Assembly: GCF_018614585.1 (NCBI RefSeq)
Contig: NZ_JAGGOI010000064.1
Location: 1-64,000 of the forward strand
DNA length: 64,000 bases
Origin: Streptomyces sp. ISL-1
GTDB lineage: Bacteria; Actinomycetota; Actinomycetes; Streptomycetales; Streptomycetaceae
Reading direction: 5' to 3'
Shown here: one piece after another, positions 43,327 to 52,306 of the stretch
Layout: each line of letters opens with the position of its first letter
Numbering within the stretch: the stretch's first letter is position 1
Notes under the pieces: model-generated
The model's input: only the letters and a program-made list of their open reading frames with translations
Databases searched by the model: none
What the model was told of the DNA's origin: nothing
Position numbers and translations under genes: made by a program

Positions 43327-44451
43327 ATGCGTGTCGTCATCGTCACCGAATCCTTTCCGCCAGACGTCAATGGTGTGGCGCACTGCGCCCTGCAGACCGC
43401 CCGGCATCTCGCCGCGCGCGGTCACGATCCGCTCGTCATAGCCCCGGCGGTCGCCGGGGCCGACAGCTCCGACCGGAGCGCGCCCTGCCCCGTGGTGCGC
43501 GTTCCCTCTCTGCCGCTGCCCGGATATCCGCAAGTACGGGTGGCGCTCCCCAGCCGCCGGGTGGCGGCCGCGATCGCCGCCCACCGGGCCGAGCTCGTCC
43601 ATCTGGCCAGCCCGTTCGTGCTCGGCGTGCGCGGCATGGCGGTGGCGGCGCGGCTGGGACTTCCGGCCGTCGCCGTCTACCAGACCGACCTCGCGGGCTA
43701 TGCCCGTACGTACGTGGGCGCCGGTGAAGGGGCCGCGTGGCGGCGCATCCGCACCGTGCACAGCGCCGCGGACCGCACCCTCGCGCCCTCCAGCGCCGCC
43801 CTGCGCGATCTGGAGGAGCACGGCGTGGAGCGGGTGCGGCTGTGGCCGCGCGGCGTGGACACCGCACGTTTTCGGCCGGTGCTGCGGGACGAGAAACTGC
43901 GCCGTGAGCTCGCTCCGAACGGTGAGCTGATCGTCGGCTACGTCGGCCGGCTCGCCCCCGAGAAGCATGTCGAGCTCCTCGCCGGGGCCTGCGGGATGCC
44001 CGGCGTACGGGTCGTGGTCGTCGGCGACGGGCCGAGCGAGCCGTCGCTGCGTACCGCACTGCCCGGGGCGGTCTTCCTCGGCCGAAGGACCGGCGACGAC
44101 CTCGCCCGGATCTTCGCCTCGCTCGATGTCTTCGCACACACCGGTCCCTACGAGACCTTCTGCCAGACCGTGCAGGAGGCCATGGCCAGCGGGGTGCCGG
44201 TCATCGCCCCGGCCGCGGGCGGACCGCTCGACCTGGTCGACCACGGGCGTACCGGGCTGCTGGTCGAGCCGCGGGACGTGGGCGCGGTGCAGAGCGCGGT
44301 CGCGACGCTGGCGGGGAGCCCCGAGCTTCGTGCCGCGTACGGGCTGGCCGGGCGGGCCGCCGTCGAGGGCAGGACCTGGGCGGTGATCGGGGACCTGCTC
44401 CTCGACCACTACGCCGAGGTGCTCGGCGCGCGTACGGCGGTGGCGGCATGA
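43327..44451 (+). CDS. Glycosyltransferase family 4 (GT1-like) protein, MgtA/PimB type
   Basis: A 374-residue GT-B enzyme. The N-terminal glycine loop follows VVIVTESFPPDVNGVAHCAL, a hallmark of MgtA/PimB-like mannosyltransferases that act on lipid acceptors. The nucleotide-sugar half has LIVGYVGRLAPEKHVELLAG and VVVVGDGPSEPSLRTALPGA. YETFCQTVQEAMASGVPVIA is the EX7E-type motif. The donor is probably GDP-mannose or UDP-sugar. It overlaps the next glycosyltransferase gene by four bases, so the two likely work on the same glycolipid or glycoconjugate. Confidence 0.9.
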   Translation: MRVVIVTESFPPDVNGVAHCALQTARHLAARGHDPLVIAPAVAGADSSDRSAPCPVVRVPSLPLPGYPQVRVALPSRRVAAAIAAHRAELVHLASPFVLGVRGMAVAARLGLPAVAVYQTDLAGYARTYVGAGEGAAWRRIRTVHSAADRTLAPSSAALRDLEEHGVERVRLWPRGVDTARFRPVLRDEKLRRELAPNGELIVGYVGRLAPEKHVELLAGACGMPGVRVVVVGDGPSEPSLRTALPGAVFLGRRTGDDLARIFASLDVFAHTGPYETFCQTVQEAMASGVPVIAPAAGGPLDLVDHGRTGLLVEPRDVGAVQSAVATLAGSPELRAAYGLAGRAAVEGRTWAVIGDLLLDHYAEVLGARTAVAA

Positions 44452-45608
44452 GCGCGCTGCGGATCGTGCGGCTCGCGAATTTCGTCACCCCGGCCTCGGG
44501 TGGCCTGCGCACCGCGCTGCGAGAGCTCGGCAAGGGCTATCTGGCCGCCGGCCACGAGCCCGTGCTGATCGTGCCGGGCGACGTGGCGAGCGACCTGCTC
44601 ACCCCGCAGGGACGGGTGATCACCCTGCCGGGGCCCGAGCTGCCGGGCACCGGCGGCTACCGGGTGCTGGCGGGCCGGCGTCGGCTGCGCGACGTCCTGG
44701 AGAGCATCGAGCCCGACCGGATCGAGGTCTCCGACCGCACCACCCTGCGGTGGACGGGCGAGTGGGCCCGGCGCCACCGGATCCCCTCGGTGATGGTCTC
44801 GCACGAGACGGCCGACGGGGTGCTGAGGACGTGGGGGCTCTCGGAGTCGCTCGCGGCCCGGACCGCGGACCGGCTCAACCGCCACACCGCGTGGGCGTAT
44901 TCGCGGATCGTGTGCACGACGGAGTGGGCCGAGCGGGAGTTCGTCCGAATCGGTGCGCACAATGTGGTGCGCGCGCCCCTCGGGGTCGATCTGGTCGGCT
45001 GCAGGCCGGGACGACGCAGCAAGGTTCTGCGCGCGAAGTACGCCGCCGGGGCCGAGGTGCTGCTTTTGCTCTGCTCCCGGCTCTCGGTCGAGAAGCGCCC
45101 GGGCATGGCCCTGGACGCCCTCGCCGAGCTGCGGAGACGCGGTGTGCGGGCCTCCCTGGTGGTCGCGGGCGACGGCCCGCTGCGGGCCGCGCTGACCCGC
45201 AGGGCCAAGACGGAGCGGCTGCCCGCGGTCTTCCTCGGCTATGTCGGGGACCGCGAGATGGTGGCCGACCTCCAGGCGGCGGCTGACCTCTGTCTGGCGC
45301 CGGGCCCCGCGGAGACCTTCGGGCTCTCGGCCCTGGAGGCGCTGGCCTGCGGCACGCCGGTGGTGGCGAGCGCCTCATCGGCGCTGCCGGAGGTGGTGGG
45401 CGACGCGGGAGCGGCCGCCCTCGACACCCCGAAGGACTTCGCCGACGCGGTACAGAATCTGCTCGCCCGCCCGGAGGAAGACCGCCGCGAGGCGGCCAGG
45501 GCGCGGGCCGAACTCTTCGACTGGCAACGGTCGGTGGAGGCGTTCCTGGCGGCGCACGAGGCCCCGCCGGTGCGCGAGCACGCACACGGAGAAGGGGTGA
45601 CGGCGTGA
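44448..45608 (+). CDS. Glycosyltransferase family 4 (GT1-like) protein
   Basis: A 386-residue GT-B enzyme with the start overlapping the preceding gene. It opens LRIVRLANFVTPASGGLRTA with an acceptor-side glycine loop. ALTRRAKTERLPAVFLGYVG and EVLLLLCSRLSVEKRPGMAL form the donor domain. TFGLSALEALACGTPVVAS is the EX7E-type motif. It is overlapped by four bases at its end by the SGNH hydrolase gene. Acceptor and donor are unknown. The pair resembles loci making phosphatidylinositol-mannoside-like or other cell-envelope glycolipids, but this is inference. Confidence 0.9.
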   Translation: MSALRIVRLANFVTPASGGLRTALRELGKGYLAAGHEPVLIVPGDVASDLLTPQGRVITLPGPELPGTGGYRVLAGRRRLRDVLESIEPDRIEVSDRTTLRWTGEWARRHRIPSVMVSHETADGVLRTWGLSESLAARTADRLNRHTAWAYSRIVCTTEWAEREFVRIGAHNVVRAPLGVDLVGCRPGRRSKVLRAKYAAGAEVLLLLCSRLSVEKRPGMALDALAELRRRGVRASLVVAGDGPLRAALTRRAKTERLPAVFLGYVGDREMVADLQAAADLCLAPGPAETFGLSALEALACGTPVVASASSALPEVVGDAGAAALDTPKDFADAVQNLLARPEEDRREAARARAELFDWQRSVEAFLAAHEAPPVREHAHGEGVTA

Positions 45609-47206
45609 CCGCGGGCAGGGGCGCCACGCTGGTGGAGGAGCCGGGCTCGGAGGGCCCGGAGGGGGGCGCGGACGCCTGTCGGCATGGGGCGAAGGTGCGT
45701 GTCGACGGTCTTCACGCCGACCACCGACGCGCCAGTGGCGTAAGTGCCCCGGCGCTGCCGCCGACGAGGCACAGCGACCCTGCGGAGGCGTACGTCTCCG
45801 GGTTCGTCGGCGACAAGGGCGTTGCGCCCGCCGACGGGCCGGCGGAAGTCGGTCAACGCGGCGCCGGGAGCGTCCCGGCGGTTGGGGACGGCGCCCTGGT
45901 GGACGCGTATGTTGCCACGGCTGCGGTCGTGCCTCCGGCGGTTGGGGACGGCGCTCCGGTGGATGTGTACGCCGCCATGGCGGCGGCTGCGGCTGCGGCC
46001 GCCGCGACCGGCGCTTCGGTGGACGCTGGCGTCTCCACGGCTGCCGTTGCGACCCCGGCGGTTGGGGACGGCGCTTCGGTGGATGCGTACGCCGCCTCGG
46101 CTGTGATCGTGGCCCCGGCCGCAACGACCGGCGCTTCGGTGGACGCTTGCGTCGCCGGGGCCGCGGTTGTGCTCCCGGCGGTTGGGGACGGCGCTTCGGT
46201 GGATGCGTACGCCGCCTCTGCTGCGGTTGTGGCCCCGGCCGCAATGACCGGCGCCCCCGTGGACGCCTGCGCCCCCACGGCCGCCGCCGGGCCCCCGGCC
46301 GTCAGCCACCGCGCGCCCGGTGCCGGGGCCGTCCGCCGAACGCCCTCGCGCTCCCCCCGGTTCGTCGCTCTCGGTGACTCCCTCACCGAAGGCGTCGGCG
46401 ACCGCGTCGGTGACCACTGGCGCGGATGGGCCGCTCTGCTCGCCTCCGGGATCGGGTGCGGCGACGCGCCAGCCGTATTCCGGAATCTCGCCGTGAGCGG
46501 GGCGCTCACCCGGGACGTCGCCGAGCGGCAGACCCCCGAGGCGCTGGCGTTCGAAGCCGACATCGCCGCCGTACTGGTCGGGGTCAACGACACCCTGCGC
46601 CGCACCTTCGACATCGAGGACATGGCCCGCCAGCTCGATGCCGTGTGCAAGCAGCTGGTGGCCCGCGGCACCGTGCTGCTGACCGCTTGTCTGCCCGACC
46701 CCGGCAGCATGCTCGGGCTTCCCGTGCCGCTGGCCCGCCCGCTCGCCAGGCGTCAGCGGGCGGTCAACGCCGTCGTGCACGCGCTGTCCGACCGCTACGG
46801 CGCCGTACATCTGCATACCGCCGACGCCGCCTGGGTCGCCGACCGGTCCATGTGGAGCGCCGACCGGCTGCATCCGGGCGAGCGCGGGCACCGGATGATC
46901 GCCCGGCGCTTCCACGAGCTGCTGGCCGAGCGCGGACTCGCCCACGGCACCGCGCCCGGCGGCGAACCCGAGCAGTCCCCGCCGAGCCGGACCGCGTCCG
47001 TGCTGTGGCTCGCCACGGCCGGCACCGCGTGGGTGGCGCGCCGCTGCACCGACCTGCTGCCGCAGCTGATGCGGTTGGCGGGCGCGGAGGTTCGCCACTG
47101 GGCCCGCGGCACCAGCGCGCGCCTGGACCTGAGCGCCGAACACGCGCTCTCCGCGGCGCTGGCCGCCGTGTCACTGGACGGTCCCCTTGCCAGAATGGGG
47201 GAATGA
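45605..47206 (+). CDS. SGNH/GDSL hydrolase with repetitive N-terminal extension
   Basis: A 533-residue protein with GTG 45605 coupled to the previous stop. About 250 N-terminal residues are low-complexity Ala/Val/Gly/Asp and include seven 20-residue repeats (PAVGDGASVDAYAASA-like). The catalytic part begins at RFVALGDSLTEG, with S259 as nucleophile. The block-III asparagine is in VLVGVNDTLRRTF, and the D420-x-x-H423 pair is in DRLHPGERGHRM. SGNH enzymes of this type are esterases or lipases, often on cell-wall or glycan acyl groups. No classical signal peptide is seen. A shorter form starting near 46244 remains possible. Confidence 0.82.
   Translation: MTAGRGATLVEEPGSEGPEGGADACRHGAKVRVDGLHADHRRASGVSAPALPPTRHSDPAEAYVSGFVGDKGVAPADGPAEVGQRGAGSVPAVGDGALVDAYVATAAVVPPAVGDGAPVDVYAAMAAAAAAAAATGASVDAGVSTAAVATPAVGDGASVDAYAASAVIVAPAATTGASVDACVAGAAVVLPAVGDGASVDAYAASAAVVAPAAMTGAPVDACAPTAAAGPPAVSHRAPGAGAVRRTPSRSPRFVALGDSLTEGVGDRVGDHWRGWAALLASGIGCGDAPAVFRNLAVSGALTRDVAERQTPEALAFEADIAAVLVGVNDTLRRTFDIEDMARQLDAVCKQLVARGTVLLTACLPDPGSMLGLPVPLARPLARRQRAVNAVVHALSDRYGAVHLHTADAAWVADRSMWSADRLHPGERGHRMIARRFHELLAERGLAHGTAPGGEPEQSPPSRTASVLWLATAGTAWVARRCTDLLPQLMRLAGAEVRHWARGTSARLDLSAEHALSAALAAVSLDGPLARMGE
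45871..46300. repeat. 60-bp tandem repeat array inside the SGNH gene
   Basis: Seven 60-base units are in exact register. Units with CCGGCGGTTGGGGACGGCGC (also seen with GCTTCGGTGGATGCGTACGC) alternate with units having GCAACGACCGGCGCTTCGGT, so the higher-order period is 120 bases. All six frames stay open through it, which creates long shadow ORFs on the other strand. Confidence 0.9.
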
Positions 47207-50200
47207 GCGGGCGCTGGGAGTTCTGGATCGACCGTGGCGGCACCTTCACCGACGTCGTGGGCAGACGCCCCGACGGACGGCTCGTGACCCGGAAACTGCT
47301 CTCGCACAACCCGGAGCGGTACCGGGACGCGGCCGTCGCCGGGATCCGGCTGCTCCTCGGCCTGGGGCAGGACGAACCCGTCCCGGCCGACCGCGTCGAC
47401 AGCGTGAAGATGGGCACGACCGTCGCCACCAACGCCCTCCTCGAGCGGCGCGGCGAGCCGACCGTCCTCGTCATCACCGAGGGATTCCGGGACGCGTTGC
47501 GCATCGCGTACCAGAACCGGCCCAGGCTCTTCGACCGCCGGATCCTGCTCCCGGAGGCGGTGTACGAGCGTGTCATCGAGGTCCCTGAACGCGTCGACGC
47601 CCACGGCGAGAGAATCCGCCCGCTCGACCTGGCCGCTGTCACGGAGGAGTTGAAGGCCGCCCGCGCCGACGGCTTCCACGCCGCCGCCGTCGTGCTGCTG
47701 CACGGCTACCGTCACCCCGCCCACGAGACGAGCATCGCCGACGAGGCCCGCGCGCTCGGCTTCACACAGGTCAGCTGCTCCCACGAGGTCAGCCCACTGA
47801 TCAAACTGGTGCCGCGCGGCGACACCACCGTCGTCGACGCCTACCTCTCGCCGATCCTGCGACGCTACGTCGACGAGGTCGCGGCCGAGCTCGACGGCAT
47901 CCGCCTGATGTTCATGCAGTCCAACGGCGGACTGCGCGAGGCCGCCCACTTCCGCGGCAAGGACGCTGTGCTTTCCGGCCCGGCCGGCGGTGTGGTCGGC
48001 ATGGCCCGGACCGCCGAACAGGCGGGATTCGGCCGGGTCATCGGCTTCGACATGGGCGGCACATCCACCGATGTGTCGCACTACGCGGGCGAGTTCGAGC
48101 GCGAGCTCGGCACCCAGGTCGCGGGCGTACGGATGCGCGCTCCCATGATGAACATCCACACCGTCGCGGCCGGCGGCGGCTCCGTCCTCCACTTCGACGG
48201 CCGCCGCTACCGCGTGGGACCCGACTCCGCCGGCGCGGTGCCCGGCCCCGCCTGTTACCGCCGCGGCGGCCCCCTCACCGTCACCGACGCCAATGTGATG
48301 CTCGGCCGCATCCAGCCCGGCCACTTCCCCACGGTCTTCGGCCCGGACGGCGATCAGCCGCTGGACGCCGACACCGTGCGCGAACGCTTCACCGAACTGG
48401 CCGGGGAGGTAGCCAAGGAGAGCGGCACGAACCGCACCCCCGAGGAGGTCGCGGCCGGTTTCCTGGAGATCGCCGTCCTCAATATGGCGAACGCTGTCAA
48501 GAAGATCTCCGTTCAGCGCGGACACGACATCACCCGCTACGCCCTCACATCCTTCGGCGGCGCGGGCGGCCAGCACGCCTGCGCCGTCGCCGACGCCCTC
48601 GGCGTCAACACCGTCCTCGTGCCGCCGCTGGCCGGGGTGCTCTCCGCGTACGGCATCGGGCTCGCCGACGCCACCGCCATGCGCGAGCAGTCGGTCGAGG
48701 CCGAACTGGACGAGGCCGCCCTCGGACGCGTACGCACACTCTGCGACGAACTCGCCGTCCGAACCCGCGCCGAACTGCGCGCCGACGCTGTCCCCGACGC
48801 CGCGATCAGCACGCACGCGCGCGTGCTGCTCCGCTACGCGGGCACGGACGCCAGTCTGCCCGTGCCGCTGGACAGCGTCAGAGCCATGAAGGAGGCATTC
48901 GAAACGACCCACCGTGCGCGCTACGCGTTCACCATGGACAAGCCGCTCGTCATGGAGGCGGTCTCCGTCGAAGCGGTGGGGACGGCGGGGGAGCACGGGG
49001 CGTACATCGTGGACGAGACCGCGGGCGAAGGGGAGTTCACTCCCCGCGCCGTGGTGCGGATGTTCGTCGACGGTGAGCGGCGTGAAACGCCCCTGTACCG
49101 GCGGGCGGACCTGCGCCCCGGCGACGCCGTGGAGGGGCCCGCGATCATCGCCGAGGCCGACGCCACCACCGTGGTCGATCCCGGCTGGCGCGCGGCCGCC
49201 GACGAGAGCGGGCATCTGCTGCTGACGCGCGTGCGGCCCCGCCCGGGCCGGGTCGCCGTCGGCACCGATGTCGACCCCGTCCTCCTGGAGGTCTTCAACA
49301 ATCTCTTCATGGCCATCGCCGAGCAGATGGGCGTACGCCTGGAGAACACCGCCCACTCCGTCAACATCAAGGAGCGGCTCGACTTCTCCTGCGCACTTTT
49401 CGACGCGGACGGCAATCTGATCGCCAACGCGCCCCACATTCCCGTACATCTCGGCTCGATGGGCGAGTCCATCAAGGAGGTGCTGCGCCGCAACGAGGGC
49501 GTGATGCGGCCGGGCGACGTGTACGCGATCAACGACCCGTACCACGGCGGCACCCACCTCCCCGATGTCACGGTCGTGACGCCCGTGTTCGAGGACGATG
49601 AGCTGCGCTTCCTGGTGGCCTCGCGCGGCCATCACGCCGAGATCGGCGGCATCACCCCCGGCTCCATGCCAGCCTTCAGCCGCACCGTGGACGAGGAGGG
49701 TGTGCTCTTCGACAACTGGCTGCTCGTACGGGACGGGCAGCTGCGCGAGGCCGAGACGCGGGAGCTGCTGACGACCGCCCCCCACCCGTCCCGCGCGCCC
49801 GACACCAACCTCGCCGACCTGCGCGCCCAGATCGCCGCCAACGAGAAAGGGATCGCCGAACTGCGCCGGATGGTTGACCAGTTCGGACTCGATGTCGTCC
49901 AGGCCTATATGCAGCATGTACGGGACAACGCCGAGGAGTCTGTGCGCCGCATCGTCGCCGGACTGAGCGACGGCTCGTATCGCTACGAGACCGACGGAGG
50001 GGCGGTCATCCAGGTGTCGCTGAGCGTGGACCGTGACGCGCGCAGCGCCGTCATCGACTTCGCCGGCACCTCGCCGCAGCAGCCCGGCAACTTCAACGCT
50101 CCCAAGTCCGTGGTGATGGCGGCGGTGCTGTACGTGTTCCGGACGCTCGTTGCCGACGACATTCCGCTCAACAGCGGCTGCCTGGAGCCACTTGAGGTGC

Positions 50201-50799
50201 GGGTGCCGGAGGGTTCGATGCTCGCGCCCGTACACCCGGCGGCGACCGTCGCGGGCAATGTGGAGACCTCGCAGGCCGTCACGGGCGCGCTGTACGCCGC
50301 GCTCGGCGTCCAGGCCGAGGGCTCGGGCACGATGAACAACCTGACCTTCGGCAATGACCGAGTCCAGTACTACGAGACGGTGGCCAGCGGCTCCGGCGCG
50401 GGCGACGGCTTCGACGGCGCAGACGCCGTACAGACCCATATGACCAACTCACGGCTCACCGACCCCGAAGTGCTGGAGTGGCGCTACCCGGTGCGGGTCG
50501 ACGCTTTCGCCGTACGGGAGGGCAGCGGCGGCCGGGGGCGCTGGAACGGCGGCTGCGGAGTCGTCCGCAAGATCCGCTTCCTGGAGCCGATGACGGTGGC
50601 GCTGCTCACCGGGCACCGCCGCGTCGCGCCGTACGGCATGGCGGGCGGCGAGGCGGGCGCGCTCGGCAGGAACCTCGTGGAGCGGGCGGATGGAAGCGTG
50701 AGCGAGCTGCACGGCGTGGACTCGGTGGACGTCGGCCCCGGCGATGTGCTGGTGATGCACACACCCGGCGGCGGGGGTTACGGGACGCCCGAGTCGTAG
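47203..50799 (+). CDS. ATP-dependent 5-oxoprolinase (fused HyuA-HyuB type)
   Basis: A 1198-residue protein; ATG 47203 overlaps the SGNH stop by four bases. The N-terminal hydantoinase A-like half starts WEFWIDRGGTFTDVVGRRPD and has the actin-like phosphate motifs FDMGGTSTDVSHYAGEFERE and SFGGAGGQHACAVADALGV. The C-terminal hydantoinase B-like half begins near LLEVFNNLFMAIAEQMGVRL, with ERLDFSCALFDADGNLIANA following. Full-length fusions of this length are the eukaryote-like oxoprolinases that hydrolyse 5-oxoproline to glutamate with ATP. Hydantoin substrates are an alternative. The gene ends 22 bases inside the convergent pxpC gene. Confidence 0.9.
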   Translation: MSGRWEFWIDRGGTFTDVVGRRPDGRLVTRKLLSHNPERYRDAAVAGIRLLLGLGQDEPVPADRVDSVKMGTTVATNALLERRGEPTVLVITEGFRDALRIAYQNRPRLFDRRILLPEAVYERVIEVPERVDAHGERIRPLDLAAVTEELKAARADGFHAAAVVLLHGYRHPAHETSIADEARALGFTQVSCSHEVSPLIKLVPRGDTTVVDAYLSPILRRYVDEVAAELDGIRLMFMQSNGGLREAAHFRGKDAVLSGPAGGVVGMARTAEQAGFGRVIGFDMGGTSTDVSHYAGEFERELGTQVAGVRMRAPMMNIHTVAAGGGSVLHFDGRRYRVGPDSAGAVPGPACYRRGGPLTVTDANVMLGRIQPGHFPTVFGPDGDQPLDADTVRERFTELAGEVAKESGTNRTPEEVAAGFLEIAVLNMANAVKKISVQRGHDITRYALTSFGGAGGQHACAVADALGVNTVLVPPLAGVLSAYGIGLADATAMREQSVEAELDEAALGRVRTLCDELAVRTRAELRADAVPDAAISTHARVLLRYAGTDASLPVPLDSVRAMKEAFETTHRARYAFTMDKPLVMEAVSVEAVGTAGEHGAYIVDETAGEGEFTPRAVVRMFVDGERRETPLYRRADLRPGDAVEGPAIIAEADATTVVDPGWRAAADESGHLLLTRVRPRPGRVAVGTDVDPVLLEVFNNLFMAIAEQMGVRLENTAHSVNIKERLDFSCALFDADGNLIANAPHIPVHLGSMGESIKEVLRRNEGVMRPGDVYAINDPYHGGTHLPDVTVVTPVFEDDELRFLVASRGHHAEIGGITPGSMPAFSRTVDEEGVLFDNWLLVRDGQLREAETRELLTTAPHPSRAPDTNLADLRAQIAANEKGIAELRRMVDQFGLDVVQAYMQHVRDNAEESVRRIVAGLSDGSYRYETDGGAVIQVSLSVDRDARSAVIDFAGTSPQQPGNFNAPKSVVMAAVLYVFRTLVADDIPLNSGCLEPLEVRVPEGSMLAPVHPAATVAGNVETSQAVTGALYAALGVQAEGSGTMNNLTFGNDRVQYYETVASGSGAGDGFDGADAVQTHMTNSRLTDPEVLEWRYPVRVDAFAVREGSGGRGRWNGGCGVVRKIRFLEPMTVALLTGHRRVAPYGMAGGEAGALGRNLVERADGSVSELHGVDSVDVGPGDVLVMHTPGGGGYGTPES

Positions 50800-51680
50800 C
50801 CGGCGGACCGGGCGGAGCGGACCGGGACGAAACGCACCGGCGTGCCGGGCACGGCCTGTGCCGCCGCCGCGAGATCCCGCTCGTCGACCACGGCGAGGAC
50901 CGGATAGCCGCCGGTGGTGGGGTGGTCGGCGAGAAAGACCACCGGGCAGCCGTCCGGCGGCACTTGGACGGCCCCCAGCACCATGCCCTCGCTGGGGAGT
51001 TCGCCTGGCAGGGCGCGTTCCAGGCACGGCCCTTCGGTACGCAGCCCGATGCGGTTGCTCGCGGAGGAGACCCGGTACGCGGCCCGGGTCAGGGTGTTCA
51101 GCGCCGCGTCCGTGAACCAGTCGGCGCGCGGCCCGAAACGCACCCGCAGCACCAGTTCCGCCGGCGGGGCGGGCCACGGCACGCCGCCGTCCAGCCGGGC
51201 CGGCGGACCGGCCGGCTTCCCGAGCGGCAGGACCGAGCCGTCCGTGAGGGGCGGCGGGCCGAGCCCCGAGAGCAGATCGGTGGAGCGGCTGCCGAGCGCC
51301 GGATCGACCGCGATCCCGCCGGCGAACGCCACATAGCTGCGCACGCCGCGCACCGCCGGCCCCGCCTCCAGCAGCGAGCCGGCGGCAATCCGTACCGGCG
51401 CGCCCCACGCCACGGGCCGCCCGTCGACCGTGACGGAGCACGGCGCGCCGCCCACCGCGACGGTCACCGCGCAACGCGGCCGCAGGACACAGCCGTTGAG
51501 CGTGGTCTCCAGAACCGCCGCCCTCGGGGGGTTGCCCACCAGCCGGTTGACGAGACCGGCCGACTGCGGGTCGAGCGCCCCGGAGCGCGGCACCCCCAGA
51601 TGGGCATGCCCGGGCCGCCCCAGATCCTGCACAGTGGTCAGCGCCCCGGCCCGTACGACGGCGAAGGCCCGGTCGGTCAT
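50778..51680 (-). CDS. pxpC: 5-oxoprolinase subunit PxpC (KipA-like biotin-dependent carboxyltransferase family)
   Basis: A 300-residue protein whose ATG overlaps the pxpB stop by four bases. The family opening VVRAGALTTVQDLGRPGHAH with GVPRSGALDPQSAGL is typical of KipA/PxpC. Further hallmarks are RAAVLETTLNGCVLRPRCAV and RLLVGNPP-like elements. It forms the 5-oxoprolinase with PxpA and PxpB and, together with PxpB, is thought to phosphorylate or activate 5-oxoproline before PxpA cleaves it. Its 3' end overlaps the end of the ATP-dependent oxoprolinase gene on the other strand. Confidence 0.92.
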   Translation of the reverse strand: MTDRAFAVVRAGALTTVQDLGRPGHAHLGVPRSGALDPQSAGLVNRLVGNPPRAAVLETTLNGCVLRPRCAVTVAVGGAPCSVTVDGRPVAWGAPVRIAAGSLLEAGPAVRGVRSYVAFAGGIAVDPALGSRSTDLLSGLGPPPLTDGSVLPLGKPAGPPARLDGGVPWPAPPAELVLRVRFGPRADWFTDAALNTLTRAAYRVSSASNRIGLRTEGPCLERALPGELPSEGMVLGAVQVPPDGCPVVFLADHPTTGGYPVLAVVDERDLAAAAQAVPGTPVRFVPVRSARSAGYDSGVP

Positions 51681-52306
51681 CGGCGGATCCCGGCCCGCTC
51701 AGGCACAAAGCGCACCCGCGTCCCCGGTGAGAGCAGCGCGGCGGACTCCCGCGCCGGATCCCACAGCACCGTGTCCGTCGTCCCGATCAGCTGCCAGCCA
51801 CCAGGGGACGAGCGGGGATACACCCCGGTGTACGGACCGGCCAGGGCGAGCGACCCGGCCGGGACGGAGGTGCGCGGGGTGGCCCTGCGCGGGACCGCGT
51901 ACCGCTGCGGAAGCCCCGTCAGATAGCCGAAACCGGGCGAGAACCCGCAGAAGGCGACCCGGAATTCAGCGGCCGAATGGATCCGTACGACCTCCTCCTC
52001 CGGCACCTGCCACAGGGCCGCGACATCCGCCAGATCGGGCCCGTCGTAACGCACCGGAACCTCGATCGCGTCCTGCACGCGCGCGTGGAGCGCCGGAATG
52101 TCCCACTGAGCGAGCTCACGGGCGAACCGCTCAGGCCCGTCGAGCCCGTCCAGGAGCACCGTTCGAGCGGCGGGGACGATCTCCCGGATCGCGGGAAGGA
52201 GGCCCGCGGCGCGCCGGCGCAGCAGTTCGGCATGGAGCGCGCCGGCCTCGTCCCCGTCGGTCAGCTCGACGAGGAGGGCCCGGTCGCCGACCGGAAGTGC
52301 CCTCAT
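51677..52306 (-). CDS. pxpB: 5-oxoprolinase subunit PxpB (KipI-like)
   Basis: A 209-residue protein between pxpA and pxpC, overlapping both by four bases. The KipI/PxpB core reads VPVRYDGPDLADVAALWQVP and FRVAFCGFSPGFGYLTGLPQ, then VPRRATPRTSVPAGSLALAG followed by the GVYPRSSPGGWQLIG motif. It partners with PxpC. In Bacillus the same pair was first described as KipI/KipA, modulators of a sporulation kinase, but together with PxpA the metabolic role as 5-oxoprolinase is the established one. Confidence 0.94.
   Translation of the reverse strand: MRALPVGDRALLVELTDGDEAGALHAELLRRRAAGLLPAIREIVPAARTVLLDGLDGPERFARELAQWDIPALHARVQDAIEVPVRYDGPDLADVAALWQVPEEEVVRIHSAAEFRVAFCGFSPGFGYLTGLPQRYAVPRRATPRTSVPAGSLALAGPYTGVYPRSSPGGWQLIGTTDTVLWDPARESAALLSPGTRVRFVPERAGIRR

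Noticed and set aside
45871..46300. CRISPR array or mobile element
   Set aside because: Period 60 without spacers and part of an open reading frame.
45239..47143. Minus-strand frames through the 60-bp repeats with HRSAVPNRR-like repeated peptides
   Set aside because: A repeat period divisible by three keeps every frame open; codon position bias favours the plus-strand SGNH gene.
46426..47202. N-terminal extension of the oxoprolinase frame
   Set aside because: The open frame runs through the SGNH gene out of phase; ATG 47203 directly precedes the conserved WEFWIDRGGTFTD opening.
46795..50439. 1214-codon minus-strand frame opposite the oxoprolinase gene
   Set aside because: The plus-strand frame carries all hydantoinase motifs; the antisense frame is Val/Asp/Gly-rich low complexity.
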